DNA of 64,000 nt from JANSWY01 sp965243755 (GCA_965243755.1 CBDEVW010000001.1:310001-374000); one strand, 5' to 3'. Shown: positions 43,375 through 52,863, counted from the stretch's first letter. The notes: generated by a model not told the origin, from the letters alone. Program-made: numbers and translations.

Positions 43375-45233
43375 GGCTTAATTTCTATGATAACTGCAGA
43401 TTTAGGGGCCATTTTCAATGGTGCTTCCAAATCTACGATTTCGCCGGATATGATATTTTTACCGGTGGAAACTCCTGAAATCAATTCATCAAACTTAGTG
43501 AATGATACCTCTGTTATGTCAGTATTCTTGTTGAATAGTACCATTACCTTCTCGTCATTGAAAGACCGTATATAGGCATAAATACCGTTTTCAGGAGCAA
43601 ACTGAATCAGATCACCCTCATGGATTGCCGGATTAGTTTTTCTCCAATTAAGCAGTTTTTTGGTCAGTTGCTGAACTTCTAGTTGTTCTTTACTGACGCC
43701 CTCTCCCGTAAATGCGTTAACCTTATCACCATCCCAACCACCAGGAAAATCAGTACGGATAATCCCATGATCCCCAGGAAACCCTTTGTTATCCATCAAT
43801 ATTTCAGTACCGTAGTAAAGTTGTGGAATACCCCTCATCGTGAGGATATAGATCAAACCCATTTTGAATAACTCAACATCATGACCAACCTGGGTGAAAA
43901 AACGATCCATATCATGGTTGTCAGGGAAAATAACTAAATTATTAGGATCTGCATACAGAAAGTCATTGGCTAATGCCTGATACATTTTGATCAAACCATC
44001 ATCCCATGCTTCCTTTTCAGCGCTTAGTGCCTCCGATAATCCGTGTTGCAATGGGAAATCCATTAAACTAGGCAGACAGGAAGTGTAACCGTCATGATTC
44101 TGTTTTCCTCCTTGCCAGTAGGATACAATCGCTGGGTTTACACTCCACTCTTCTCCCACAATGCTGAAATCTGGATATTCGTTTAACACCGCACATGTCC
44201 AATCGCTCATAAAATCTTTGTCGGGATAAGGATAAGTATCCATTCTGATTCCTGAAATCCCGGAATACTCTATCCACCACAATGTATTTTGAATCAGATA
44301 GTCTGCCATTAATTGATTACGCTGATTTAAATCTGGCATAGTCCGGACAAACCATCCATCAGAAAACGCTTTTTTATCATATTCTGAGGCATGAATATCC
44401 TGAACTGTATTTCTCATGTGAGTTGTCCTTTTGAAATCATTCTGATTATTGATCCAATTGCTCATAGGAGGGTCTTTCACAAACCAATGTTCTGAACCAG
44501 AGTGATTTAAAATCATGTCCATGATGATCTTTATGCCCCTTTCACTAGCAGCCTCAATGAAGTCTTTGTATTCCTCATTACTTCCAAAGCGCTTATCAAC
44601 TTTGTAAAAATCTGTTGCCGCATAACCATGATAGGAATAATCAGGCATGTCATTTTCTAAAACCGGATTGATCCAAACAGCTGTAAATCCCATATCATCA
44701 ATATAATCCAGGTGATCCAGCATGCCTTTAATATCTCCTCCATGCCTTCCAAATTTGGCCTCCCTGTTCAATTTATCCGGCATATCACCGAACTCATCAT
44801 TCTCCGGGTTTCCATTGGCAAACCGATCTGGTGTAATGAGGTACATCACGTCTGCACTGGTAAACCCCTGAATATTTTCAGAGCCCTTTTCTCTTGATTT
44901 TAGAGGAAAATTATAGGTTTGAACTACTTTTTTACCTCGATGAAATTTAATTGAAACATTTCCCGGTGACGATTCCGGAGATACGTTGAGATAGAGAAAT
45001 AAATAGTTGGGATTACTTGTCCTGATGACCTGTTCCAGGTTGACACCATTGTATTCAATTTTCGGATTTAATGTTGCAATGTCTTCACCATAAACCAGTA
45101 CCTGAATGGAACTGGTCTTCATACCAATCCACCAGTTGGGGGGCTCCACTCTTTCAATCCTTTGGGCAAATAATTCTACATTACTGCAATACAGTATTGC
45201 GCCAAGCAATAGTGCCGAGATCACTTTCTTCAT
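43371..45233 (-). CDS. Secreted GH13 alpha-amylase/cyclomaltodextrinase-like
   Basis: A 620-residue secreted enzyme (LFA before QRI). An N-terminal beta domain (about 25-115) is followed by a GH13 barrel with all three catalytic acids: Asp332 in GIRMDTYPY, Glu361 in VGEEW and Asp441 in DNHDMDR. A C-terminal beta domain (about 540-620) completes the cyclomaltodextrinase/neopullulanase layout, like SusA. It should cut alpha-1,4-glucans. No susC/susD genes flank it. It is coupled to the esterase gene (ATGA overlap). Confidence 0.93.
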   Translation of the reverse strand: MKKVISALLLGAILYCSNVELFAQRIERVEPPNWWIGMKTSSIQVLVYGEDIATLNPKIEYNGVNLEQVIRTSNPNYLFLYLNVSPESSPGNVSIKFHRGKKVVQTYNFPLKSREKGSENIQGFTSADVMYLITPDRFANGNPENDEFGDMPDKLNREAKFGRHGGDIKGMLDHLDYIDDMGFTAVWINPVLENDMPDYSYHGYAATDFYKVDKRFGSNEEYKDFIEAASERGIKIIMDMILNHSGSEHWFVKDPPMSNWINNQNDFKRTTHMRNTVQDIHASEYDKKAFSDGWFVRTMPDLNQRNQLMADYLIQNTLWWIEYSGISGIRMDTYPYPDKDFMSDWTCAVLNEYPDFSIVGEEWSVNPAIVSYWQGGKQNHDGYTSCLPSLMDFPLQHGLSEALSAEKEAWDDGLIKMYQALANDFLYADPNNLVIFPDNHDMDRFFTQVGHDVELFKMGLIYILTMRGIPQLYYGTEILMDNKGFPGDHGIIRTDFPGGWDGDKVNAFTGEGVSKEQLEVQQLTKKLLNWRKTNPAIHEGDLIQFAPENGIYAYIRSFNDEKVMVLFNKNTDITEVSFTKFDELISGVSTGKNIISGEIVDLEAPLKMAPKSAVIIEIKP

Positions 45234-45297
45234 CTTACTAACATTTTTACTTTATTGATCCTAATCCGGACCGATGCTTGAATTTAAGTCATTTGCT

Positions 45298-45305
45298 CAA
45301 AAATA
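45298..45305 (-). promoter_or_regulatory. -7 element of the amylase-esterase operon
   Basis: The minus strand reads TATTTTTG (perfect TAnnTTTG), about 65 bases before the GH13 ATG. No clear -33 TTG element is seen. Confidence 0.5.
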
Positions 45306-45373
45306 TCCCTGCACAATGACTTAATGGATCACTTATTTACATCTTTTGACAAATATGAAGGTCAGGAATGACT

Positions 45374-45901
45374 TCATACTATCAGTCTCAAAACTTCTCC
45401 GTAATGCAATTTATAGGTGACACAATCCAGAAGTGGTCGATTATGAAATATAGACTGTAAAACCTTGATTACCCCGGCGTGTGTGACCACAAAAACTACT
45501 TGATGTTGGCTTTTAAGTAATTGATCCCAAAACCGGTGAACCCTAATACTCATTTCTTGTAATGACTCTCCGTTGGGAGGACTTATGTTCAAATAGTCTT
45601 TCATCCAACGTTCCAATTCCAGTTGGTTGATGTCATCCCATTTTTCCATTTCCCATTCTCCAAAATTCATTTCTTTGAGATCATCATTAAATGTAACTGG
45701 TTCATCATTTGACAGCCACTCTGCCAGCATCCTGCACCTGATCAATGGACTGCTGTATATCGCATCGTTTTTATCCGGTAAATGTTTCTTTATTTCCTCG
45801 AATTCCTGTTGGCATGTCTCCGCCATCTTCAAATCTGTTTGGCCATAACAGATACCTTTGGCAACATCAGGCGTGGTATGTCTGATCAAATAAACTTCCA
45901 T
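45374..45901 (-). CDS. cobC: Alpha-ribazole phosphatase-like histidine phosphatase
   Basis: A 175-residue histidine phosphatase with the site LIRHTTPD at the N terminus, the SSPLIRC motif, and a second catalytic His in VVTHAGVIKV. In this setting it is CobC, which removes phosphate from adenosylcobalamin-5'-phosphate or alpha-ribazole-5'-phosphate in the last step of B12 nucleotide-loop assembly. Its start overlaps the cobS stop by 16 bases. It is the last gene of the B12 operon. Confidence 0.9.
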   Translation of the reverse strand: MEVYLIRHTTPDVAKGICYGQTDLKMAETCQQEFEEIKKHLPDKNDAIYSSPLIRCRMLAEWLSNDEPVTFNDDLKEMNFGEWEMEKWDDINQLELERWMKDYLNISPPNGESLQEMSIRVHRFWDQLLKSQHQVVFVVTHAGVIKVLQSIFHNRPLLDCVTYKLHYGEVLRLIV

Positions 45902-46677
45902 ATCACAACCATCATTATAAAAGCCACAACCTCAGTCACCTGCTGTATCGCACCAAGGCAATCTCCGGTATACCCACCAATCCACTTGACAAAATATCTT
46001 CCCAGAGCCATCTTAACCATATAGAGAATGGGCAGCAATACAACTAGGATCAATTGGTCAGCATAAATGATCAAAGAAATTAATGGAATGACTGCAAAGC
46101 AAAAAGCCACACATAGCGTTAAATAGTCCGTTTGCTGCGCCACTGGCTTTGCTTTTGAGACACTGTCCTCACTGACATATTTATGGGTAAAGATCATACT
46201 ACAAGCTATAAAACGGCTTATTGTGTGCACCGAGATAAACGAAAGTATAACCAACAATGGGTCCCTTGAAACTAACCCAACCAATTCAACCATTACAGCA
46301 GCCTTCAAGCTAAACAACAGAATAAGGCCGGTGACACCATATGTCCCCAGTCTGCTGTCTTTCATAATTGCCAGAATTTTTTCTTTGGTCCAACCTCCAC
46401 CAAACCCATCACAAACATCAGCAAAACCATCTTCATGGAATGCTCCCGTCAACAATACTGAAGCTACCATTGCCGCTATAACTGAGACAAAGGAATTGAA
46501 GATCATTCCTGACAACAAATACGTACCAGCCATTACCCCGCCTACTATCCATCCCATCAAAGGAAAATATCTCGTGGACAGGTTGAGGTAATCAGGGTGA
46601 TGATCGACCCATGAAGGGCAAGGAATCCTGGTATAAAACATCAATGCCGTAAAGAATATTTTCAGTTCCCGCTTCAT
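45886..46677 (-). CDS. cobS: Adenosylcobinamide-GDP ribazoletransferase
   Basis: A 263-residue polytopic membrane protein with about six segments. The family motif FHEDGFADVCDGFGGG and the C-terminal GGYTGDCLGAIQQVTEV are clear. It joins adenosylcobinamide-GDP to alpha-ribazole-5-P to give cobalamin phosphate. It overlaps cobT by 4 bases upstream and cobC by 16 bases downstream, so these three are translationally coupled. Confidence 0.96.
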   Translation of the reverse strand: MKRELKIFFTALMFYTRIPCPSWVDHHPDYLNLSTRYFPLMGWIVGGVMAGTYLLSGMIFNSFVSVIAAMVASVLLTGAFHEDGFADVCDGFGGGWTKEKILAIMKDSRLGTYGVTGLILLFSLKAAVMVELVGLVSRDPLLVILSFISVHTISRFIACSMIFTHKYVSEDSVSKAKPVAQQTDYLTLCVAFCFAVIPLISLIIYADQLILVVLLPILYMVKMALGRYFVKWIGGYTGDCLGAIQQVTEVVAFIMMVVIWKFI

Positions 46678-47708
46678 AGGGCCACACTCACTTGCGCACT
46701 TTCAAAACTGGCCATTTCATTAAGGAAATTGAGAGAACTTTGTATAAGTGGATAAGCCAATGCACAACCAGTTCCCTCACCCAATCTTAACTTCAGGTCC
46801 AATACCGGACTCATTCCTAAATGCTGCAACATCTTAAAATGGCCGGTTTCATTAGAACAATGTGAGATAATAGCATAATCTGCAATTTCAGGACATATTT
46901 TAGTGGCTACCAAAAATGCTGCTGTTGAAATAAACCCATCAACTATAATGGTGACCCCACATGCTGCTGCCCGGAGCATTCCTGCAGTCATTTGAGCTAT
47001 CTCGAGACCCCCATATGCCTGAAGTAATTTCAAAGGATCACTGATCTCACCATGCCTGGCAAGGGCCTTTTCCAGAATGGCAAGTTTATTCTTTTGGCCA
47101 CCTTTATCCAATCCAGTTCCTGCACCCACACATTGAGCCATGGGAAGATGGCAAACCTGACTCATCAGGATGCTGGCAGAGCTGGTATTTCCAATGCCCA
47201 TTTCTCCGAATCCTATCACATTGCAACCCTCAGCTACTATCCTGTCAACAATTGCAGCTCCATTGGTAAAACATTCACTCAATTCCTCAGTGGACATAGC
47301 ATCCTCACACAAGAAATTTCTGCTTCCTTTTCTTACCTTAGCATCAATCATGTCAGGGTGATCAAAATCATAATTCACGCCTGCGTCAATTATTTTCAGT
47401 TCCAGGTCATGCTGTTTTGTGAATACATTAATTGCTGCACCTCCATTTAGAAAATTCAATACCATTTGCGCAGTAACATCGGAAGGGTAAGCACTCACAC
47501 CTTCTGCGGCTATTCCGTGATCCCCAGCAAAAACTAATATTGTTGGGTTATTAATCTTTGGATTCAGTGTTTGCTGAATGGCCCCTATTTGAATGGCCAA
47601 TGCTTCCAACATTCCCAGCGAGTTGAGTGGTTTTGTCTTCTGATCAATCTTCTTCCGTAGCTGAGTGATGATGTCCTGATTTGGTCTATTTATTTTAAAA
47701 TCTATCAT
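46674..47708 (-). CDS. cobT: Nicotinate-nucleotide-dimethylbenzimidazole phosphoribosyltransferase
   Basis: A 344-residue enzyme with the CobT segments FAGDHGIAAEGVSAYPSDVT, GGAAINVF, GEMGIGNTSSASIL and the C-terminal LRLGEGTGCALAYPLIQ with the catalytic Glu. It activates the lower-ligand base as alpha-ribazole phosphate. Its ATG overlaps the DUF71 stop (TAATG). Confidence 0.97.
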   Translation of the reverse strand: MIDFKINRPNQDIITQLRKKIDQKTKPLNSLGMLEALAIQIGAIQQTLNPKINNPTILVFAGDHGIAAEGVSAYPSDVTAQMVLNFLNGGAAINVFTKQHDLELKIIDAGVNYDFDHPDMIDAKVRKGSRNFLCEDAMSTEELSECFTNGAAIVDRIVAEGCNVIGFGEMGIGNTSSASILMSQVCHLPMAQCVGAGTGLDKGGQKNKLAILEKALARHGEISDPLKLLQAYGGLEIAQMTAGMLRAAACGVTIIVDGFISTAAFLVATKICPEIADYAIISHCSNETGHFKMLQHLGMSPVLDLKLRLGEGTGCALAYPLIQSSLNFLNEMASFESAQVSVAL

Positions 47709-48403
47709 TATGCTTTCATAATATCACAAAACCAAAAGCCAAATTCTTCCTCAGTGGATTCAGGTGATGGGTAGGTCCTGTAAACTTTTTCTCCTCTTGT
47801 AATAGGAATTGGTTTTTGGAATATCGGGCCGTCATAAACAAAAGAGTGGTATTCTCCATTCTCTCCACATGGGTCTACCTCCTTGGGCAGGTCCTTTAGG
47901 AGCTCCAGATCTAATTCACGTCCAACAAAAGACTCATCAAGCGCCTGGTTATTAACGCATACCAACACAGCTTTAAATCCCAAATCCACAAATTCATGAA
48001 CCAATTCTCTTGTATCTCTTTTCCAAATGGGAAAGTGTGCTTTCATGCCCACCTCATTCAATTTTTGCTCACGATAGCTACGAAGGTCCTCCAAAAAAAT
48101 ATCACCAAATACACTATGAGTAATGCCTTCATTCTTCAACTCACCCAAAATCCGCCTCATTTGTAAGTCATATTCGTCCATTGAAGGCTGATCCTGCAAT
48201 AAGAGTTGACAAACAGGCAGTCCGACTGAATCCGCCTGTGCTTCTATCAACTCCTGGCGAACACCATGCATAGACACCCTATTGTAAGTAGAGTTGACAG
48301 AAACCAATAGTTTCTTCACATCGAAAGTTTTATCCTGCATTAGATGGAATAAGGCCAGACTACTATCCTTCCCTCCACTCCAATTAAATACTGCCTGATG
48401 CAT
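47708..48403 (-). CDS. DUF71 (COG2102) ATP pyrophosphatase, B12-associated
   Basis: A 231-residue PP-loop enzyme with the ATP site NWSGGKDSSLAL (SGGKDS at 9-14) and the family motif CGENGEYHSFVYDGP near the C terminus. Eukaryotic relatives (Dph6) make diphthamide. The bacterial B12-linked branch was predicted by comparative genomics to amidate a corrinoid intermediate in B12 salvage. Placement between cobU (20-base overlap) and cobT (1-base overlap) supports that branch. The reaction has not been demonstrated from this sequence. Confidence 0.85.
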   Translation of the reverse strand: MHQAVFNWSGGKDSSLALFHLMQDKTFDVKKLLVSVNSTYNRVSMHGVRQELIEAQADSVGLPVCQLLLQDQPSMDEYDLQMRRILGELKNEGITHSVFGDIFLEDLRSYREQKLNEVGMKAHFPIWKRDTRELVHEFVDLGFKAVLVCVNNQALDESFVGRELDLELLKDLPKEVDPCGENGEYHSFVYDGPIFQKPIPITRGEKVYRTYPSPESTEEEFGFWFCDIMKA

Positions 48404-48911
48404 TGCTCTCTTTAATTTTTACCGGAACTCCTGAAACCATTAAAATCGCCTGATCAGCTACACTCGCGAGGTATTGATTGGCCCAACCTTGCAAATCCGT
48501 GAACTTTCGGGCTACTTCATTGTGCGCATGTGTCCCCATGCCTATTTCATTGGAAATAATAATGAAAGTAGCCTCCTGCTTCCTCAAAGCATTCAGTTCT
48601 GATTTAAATAAACCCAACGATTCCTCCACATTATTTTTAGTGTCAACAAAAAAATTAGTTAACCACAGCGTAACGCAATCAATCATTACGATTTGCCCGT
48701 CAAAATTGTGCCTGGAGAGATATTTCTCTTCTTCAATACACTTCCAGGTTTCACCCCTGTCCTCCTGATGCTTTTTGATCCTGCCTTCAAAGTCATCATC
48801 CCAAATTCTTGCGGTAGCAACGTAGATTGGTCGAGTTGTCATTTGTCTGGCCAGTTGCTGTCCATAAGCACTTTTCCCAGAACGTGCGCCTCCAGTGATA
48901 TAAATAATCAT
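48384..48911 (-). CDS. cobU: Bifunctional adenosylcobinamide kinase/GMP transferase
   Basis: About 175 residues with Walker A GGARSGKS (7-14), ATARIWDDDFEGRIKKHQED, and VMIDCVTLWLTNFF. It phosphorylates adenosylcobinamide and transfers GMP to it. The ATG at 48911 is used; the frame extends 18 codons into the preceding gene without family similarity. It overlaps the DUF71 gene by 20 bases and starts 4 bases after the DUF5522 gene. Confidence 0.95.
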   Translation of the reverse strand: MIIYITGGARSGKSAYGQQLARQMTTRPIYVATARIWDDDFEGRIKKHQEDRGETWKCIEEEKYLSRHNFDGQIVMIDCVTLWLTNFFVDTKNNVEESLGLFKSELNALRKQEATFIIISNEIGMGTHAHNEVARKFTDLQGWANQYLASVADQAILMVSGVPVKIKESNASGSI

Positions 48912-48915
48912 ATTT

Positions 48916-49260
48916 TTATTTGGGGTAAGGGCAATGACGGCATCCGTTTCCACAACAATAGCCACGTTTCAAATGGGCCCACTCCAGAAATACCCATGCC
49001 CCATTATCGATATAGTAATCAATGCCATTGATGAAACTTGATGGCTTATTATTGAAAGCAGGAGCTATATTTTCAATAGCCCCTTTTTTAAATTCTTCAA
49101 CAAACTCGTCGATTGACTCCTTTACTTTAACCTTCAGACAAGTGGGGCAAACACATTCATCCGTTGAGCTGGATGACAATATGTTGGGAAGGTCTCCACA
49201 CCAACACTCGGAAGGTGCATTGCATTCAAACTGATCACCACAAGTCTTACAGGTCTTCAT
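48916..49260 (-). CDS. Cys-rich CWC plus DUF5522 protein
   Basis: A 114-residue protein with two Cys-rich modules. The N-terminal part (1-42) has C4, C7, C13, C19, C21, C36, C38 and C41 and resembles the small cysteine-rich CWC family. The C-terminal part is DUF5522, with GAWVFLEWAHLKRGYCCGNG followed by CRHCPY. Both are probably zinc or iron-sulfur sites. The location inside the B12 operon (4 bases before cobU, 1 base after the DUF6580 gene) is interesting, because neither module has a known B12 role. Usually these modules occur as separate small proteins. Confidence 0.78.
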   Translation of the reverse strand: MKTCKTCGDQFECNAPSECWCGDLPNILSSSSTDECVCPTCLKVKVKESIDEFVEEFKKGAIENIAPAFNNKPSSFINGIDYYIDNGAWVFLEWAHLKRGYCCGNGCRHCPYPK

Positions 49261-49261
49261 A

Positions 49262-49849
49262 CTAAATAGAGTTGGTTTTCTTAACCGGTGCTATCACAGT
49301 AAATTTTGACTGAAGCCATTCAAGTCCTCCAAACATCACACTCCCATACAATACAGTCCCCAGTAAAAAATTCCTTTCAAAAGGAATTGCCGCGGCGAGG
49401 CACATCCAAAATCCCTGAACAGTCTTTGGGTACATACTGGTGCCTGCCCAAACCCCAAAATCTGTCACAATCCAGTGAATGAATACAATAGACAAAGAAG
49501 ATATCACAAAATTCTTTACAGTTACCTTATTTAGCAGCCACATTCCCACTAGCACCATTAAAGCAAATGCACCGTACGTCCAGATGAAATCTGAGTAGAA
49601 CAATTGCCACTCACCATAGTACACAAACCGGTTAATGAATACATCACTTACCCAAAGTGTTAATAATGGAAAAAGAAATCTCTGATATCCCTTTAAATAA
49701 GCACCGCCATAAAGCGCCATGGCACCAATTGGAGTAAAATTGGCAAGAGGCGTATGTCCCATACTCAGAAAAACCCGGGAGACACCCACCATTAAAATGA
49801 TGGCAACCAGTGTCAGTAGGCGTTTTGTATTTGTTTCTTGCTGTATCAT
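49262..49849 (-). CDS. DUF6580 membrane protein, candidate B12-related transporter
   Basis: A 195-residue integral membrane protein with five or six hydrophobic segments, including FTPIGAMALYGGAYLKGYQ and FPLLTLWVSDVFINRFVYYG. It matches the DUF6580 putative transport family, which looks like ECF-type S-components. It overlaps btuG by 4 bases and is driven by the B12 riboswitch. It may move cobalamin, cobinamide or dimethylbenzimidazole across the inner membrane, since no BtuCDF is in the operon. This role is inference. Confidence 0.8.
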   Translation of the reverse strand: MIQQETNTKRLLTLVAIILMVGVSRVFLSMGHTPLANFTPIGAMALYGGAYLKGYQRFLFPLLTLWVSDVFINRFVYYGEWQLFYSDFIWTYGAFALMVLVGMWLLNKVTVKNFVISSLSIVFIHWIVTDFGVWAGTSMYPKTVQGFWMCLAAAIPFERNFLLGTVLYGSVMFGGLEWLQSKFTVIAPVKKTNSI

Positions 49850-50883
49850 TGGAAAATAAAGTTATTAGGCCCTATTCCAGTTGCGAATGAAGATAAGCTA
49901 TTGCCTTGTGCATCGTACACAAAACCAGTTCCTGTTGATTGAAACGCATTGCTGTCTCCAACATAAACCTCTCCGTTATCAGGGTTCACAGCAATTCCGT
50001 AGAAAGCAAAACCATCGGTCACAAAAGACGCTACAGACAACTCGTCACTATCGATCGCCACCTGATACACCGTGGTGGATCCTGTGAAGGTATCATTGTT
50101 CCCTCCCAGAAAATAAATAACATTGCCCTCACCATTGATGGCTAATTTCTCATTATAACCTGAAGTAACTATGTTTTCTATTTTTCTTGACACGGTATTG
50201 GTACCTGCATCAATTTCCACCAGACTCCCTGATGTACATAGTACCCAAAGGTCCTGATCCGCATCCACTACAAAGTTTGAGGGACCAAAAGGAGTGTTTA
50301 TGTGGTCAATACTTAAGTCAGAAGGATCAAGTACTGACACATATGAAGTCCCTTGATTAGCAATATAAAGCTGACCATTCAGTGCTACAATACCATTTGG
50401 CTGAACATCCAATGCCACAGAATCAATCACTTCATTGGATTCCAAATCAATGATGGCAATATAGGAATTCTCCCACGCCCAGGTTTCTGAGTTCAGGGTA
50501 CCCCAATTGGTAACATATCCGCGATTTCCGATAGCAGCAAAATCAAATGGGTTGTTGAAACCACTGGTAATCGAGACCATAGCGGACAAGTCAGTTTTAT
50601 CAATAACTTCAACTTTATCAGGCGCATTGGCCACCAAATAATAATGCTCATTGTAAGCAACCACGTTTTGGGCTGTTGCATCTACTTCCAAAACCCCTTG
50701 CGTAACCTGGGATGTATTCAGGTCAAAGGTTGATATTGAGCCATTAGCTGCCTGAAAGTTTCCTTCATTCACAACAAGTACAGAAGACAGCTGTGCTTCA
50801 GGAGTTGGTTCATCATCTCCACAACCAGTAAGAAATAATGTGGTAAGCAGTATAAAATTAAGCTTCAGTAAAATTGTTTTCAT
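49846..50883 (-). CDS. btuG: BtuG-like beta-propeller surface lipoprotein (DUF5074)
   Basis: A 345-residue lipoprotein with lipobox LFLTGC (Cys21). The mature part is a YncE/DUF5074 seven-bladed propeller with repeats of the form VIDKTDLSAMVSI, AIIDLESNEVIDSV, VLDPSDLSID and VEIDAGTNTV. In gut Bacteroides the BtuG proteins bind B12 very tightly on the cell surface and hand it to BtuB. The gene lies 13 bases behind btuB under the riboswitch, which makes this call likely, but ligand residues cannot be verified here. Confidence 0.85.
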   Translation of the reverse strand: MKTILLKLNFILLTTLFLTGCGDDEPTPEAQLSSVLVVNEGNFQAANGSISTFDLNTSQVTQGVLEVDATAQNVVAYNEHYYLVANAPDKVEVIDKTDLSAMVSITSGFNNPFDFAAIGNRGYVTNWGTLNSETWAWENSYIAIIDLESNEVIDSVALDVQPNGIVALNGQLYIANQGTSYVSVLDPSDLSIDHINTPFGPSNFVVDADQDLWVLCTSGSLVEIDAGTNTVSRKIENIVTSGYNEKLAINGEGNVIYFLGGNNDTFTGSTTVYQVAIDSDELSVASFVTDGFAFYGIAVNPDNGEVYVGDSNAFQSTGTGFVYDAQGNSLSSFATGIGPNNFIFQ

Positions 50884-50896
50884 TCTATATAGTTTG

Positions 50897-52801
50897 TTAA
50901 AATTTAATATTCATGTTCAATTCAAATCCGCGACCTGGCATGGCACGGTTTTCAAAATTTTCATATGCTTTGTTGAGCGCATTCCTAATACTCCCCGAGC
51001 ATAGCAACTTGAAATGTTTTAATTCAAAGCTTCGGCGAATTCCTATATCAATTAATCCGTAGGCTGGCATTGGCGGTAATTCGTTATTTGCCTCCACGAA
51101 CCGCTCTCCGGTGTACCGTAAAACCAAAAATGCTGCTGAAGATTTTTTTGAAACATCCAATCGGGCATTGGCCACTAATTGAGGAGTATAGGGTAATTGC
51201 TTACCAACCGACCGGTCAAATTGACTTATTGCTACTTTATTGATGGATTTTGTGTAAGCCCCATTGGCACTGATGTTGAAGGTTATGTCTCCAATTTTTT
51301 GAATCATAGTTACTGATGACTCAATGCCACTGGCGACAACTCTACGTACATTAGACGGATACCAAAAAGAGATTTCATTTCCATTTTCATCCACCCCTGA
51401 TCCTCCAGGCACCCAAATAATCCAATCATCTACATCATGATAAAACCCACTCAACAGATACCTGAGGCTCACACCTTCTATCTGGCAATTTAATTGTGCA
51501 CCAACTTCAGCGTTCCAGCTAAGCTCCGGTTTCAAATTAGGATTTCCTCCGGGACTCCAGTATCGGTCGTTGATCGTCGGAATTCGAAAGCTTCTACTTA
51601 ATTGTGTATTGAATAAAACTTTAGTGTTTTCATTGTCAAAGGCAGTATATTCTCCATTGAGAGATGGTGAGAATGGCTTTATTCTTCCCTTAACAACAGG
51701 CTCTCGTAAGTTGATAACTGCTCTTAACCTTGGTGAAATTCTTTGAGCCACTGAAAAAAAGAGATCGTTGCGGTTTTCAAAGACTTTCCCAAAGTTTCCC
51801 GATTCCACATGGATCAGGTTATTGTTTACGCCAAACTTAAAACTTGTCTTATCACTTTCTTTCTCCCATTCCAGCCTTGCAAAACCACGAGAAACACGCA
51901 ACGGGGTGCCGTCATTATAAACCTGATGATCATAGGTGTAACCCAATTGATACTCACCAACCACCCGGTCGCCAACATTGATGTATTTCACGGAAGATCT
52001 TAGGGAATGATCCGTTAAATGGTCCGGGTCTGAAAAGTCTCCTTTGGCTTGCTGAATATCACGGTCATTATAATTGTACCAGATATTTATGCCTAATAAA
52101 TCCCTGTTCTGAAGATTCAGATAAAAGTCATGGGCTGCATTTATAGCATTGTAGGAAGCTCCGGTTTGTCTGAACTTTTCACCTCTGTGCTCATATTCAA
52201 AGTCATTGTCAATCGACTTGTAACTGACGGTAGTGGAGGTTGAGATACCATTTCGACCATGTTTAAATCCTGCAGAAGTACCTATTTTACCAAAACTTCC
52301 TATCGTCTGATTGATTGATAGTTCCGTAATGTCGCTAAAGTCAGGGAGATGCTGAATCTCCACCGAACCCCCAAGTGCCCCATTGCCATAAAGTGAACCT
52401 CCAGACCCCTTATTCAATTGAATCTGTTGGGAATTGGAAACATCAATAAGGTTAAAATCTGATTGCCCCAGGGTAAATGAATTGATCTCTATCCCATTCC
52501 ACAATAGTGAAGACCTTGAAGACCCAAGTCCTCTTAAGTTGATGGTAGACAGCTGCCCTTCCCCCCCATACTGCCTGAAATATATAGCAGCGTTTTCTTC
52601 CAGGGCATTGGTGAGACTTTGTGAAAGGATGGAGTCTGGTCTGATTGCGATGGAAGATCCAATATGATACTGATCATAAGATATACCTGACACAGTATGC
52701 TCATCAAGGAATACCGTATCCATAGCCAAACTTTGGCCCCAACTATTAATCCCACTCAGCAGTCCAACAAGAACCGCAAAATACGCAGGTTTCAATACCA
52801 T
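50897..52801 (-). CDS. btuB: BtuB-like TonB-dependent cobalamin receptor
   Basis: A 634-residue outer-membrane receptor. Signal peptide (SWG before QSL), a TonB-box-like segment, plug domain (about 45-155; LSTINLRGLGSSRSSLLWNG, then LYGNGALGGSVEI) and a barrel that ends in the aromatic strand PGRGFELNMNIKF. It has the short BtuB layout without a CarboxypepD_reg domain. It is first in the operon and directly follows the cobalamin riboswitch, with 65 bases between the B12 box and the ATG. Confidence 0.93.
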   Translation of the reverse strand: MVLKPAYFAVLVGLLSGINSWGQSLAMDTVFLDEHTVSGISYDQYHIGSSIAIRPDSILSQSLTNALEENAAIYFRQYGGEGQLSTINLRGLGSSRSSLLWNGIEINSFTLGQSDFNLIDVSNSQQIQLNKGSGGSLYGNGALGGSVEIQHLPDFSDITELSINQTIGSFGKIGTSAGFKHGRNGISTSTTVSYKSIDNDFEYEHRGEKFRQTGASYNAINAAHDFYLNLQNRDLLGINIWYNYNDRDIQQAKGDFSDPDHLTDHSLRSSVKYINVGDRVVGEYQLGYTYDHQVYNDGTPLRVSRGFARLEWEKESDKTSFKFGVNNNLIHVESGNFGKVFENRNDLFFSVAQRISPRLRAVINLREPVVKGRIKPFSPSLNGEYTAFDNENTKVLFNTQLSRSFRIPTINDRYWSPGGNPNLKPELSWNAEVGAQLNCQIEGVSLRYLLSGFYHDVDDWIIWVPGGSGVDENGNEISFWYPSNVRRVVASGIESSVTMIQKIGDITFNISANGAYTKSINKVAISQFDRSVGKQLPYTPQLVANARLDVSKKSSAAFLVLRYTGERFVEANNELPPMPAYGLIDIGIRRSFELKHFKLLCSGSIRNALNKAYENFENRAMPGRGFELNMNIKF

Positions 52802-52838
52802 CTGATCTATTATATCGTGACATCAACTTTCTTTCGCC

Positions 52839-52862
52839 CGAAAAAAGTCAATTTCAAATTGA
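52839..52862 (-). terminator. Candidate expression-platform terminator of the riboswitch
   Basis: On the minus strand TCAATTTGAAATTGA (52848-52862) is a perfect palindrome just 3 bases past the B12 box, followed by CTTTTTTC. The AT-only stem is weak, so it could act as a conditional terminator when B12 is bound, or the region could mask the ribosome site. Confidence 0.45.
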
Positions 52863-52863
52863 A

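Noticed and set aside
42463..45233. Possible polysaccharide utilisation locus around the amylase and esterase
   Set aside because: No susC/susD pair, SusE/F-like lipoprotein or sensor flanks the genes.
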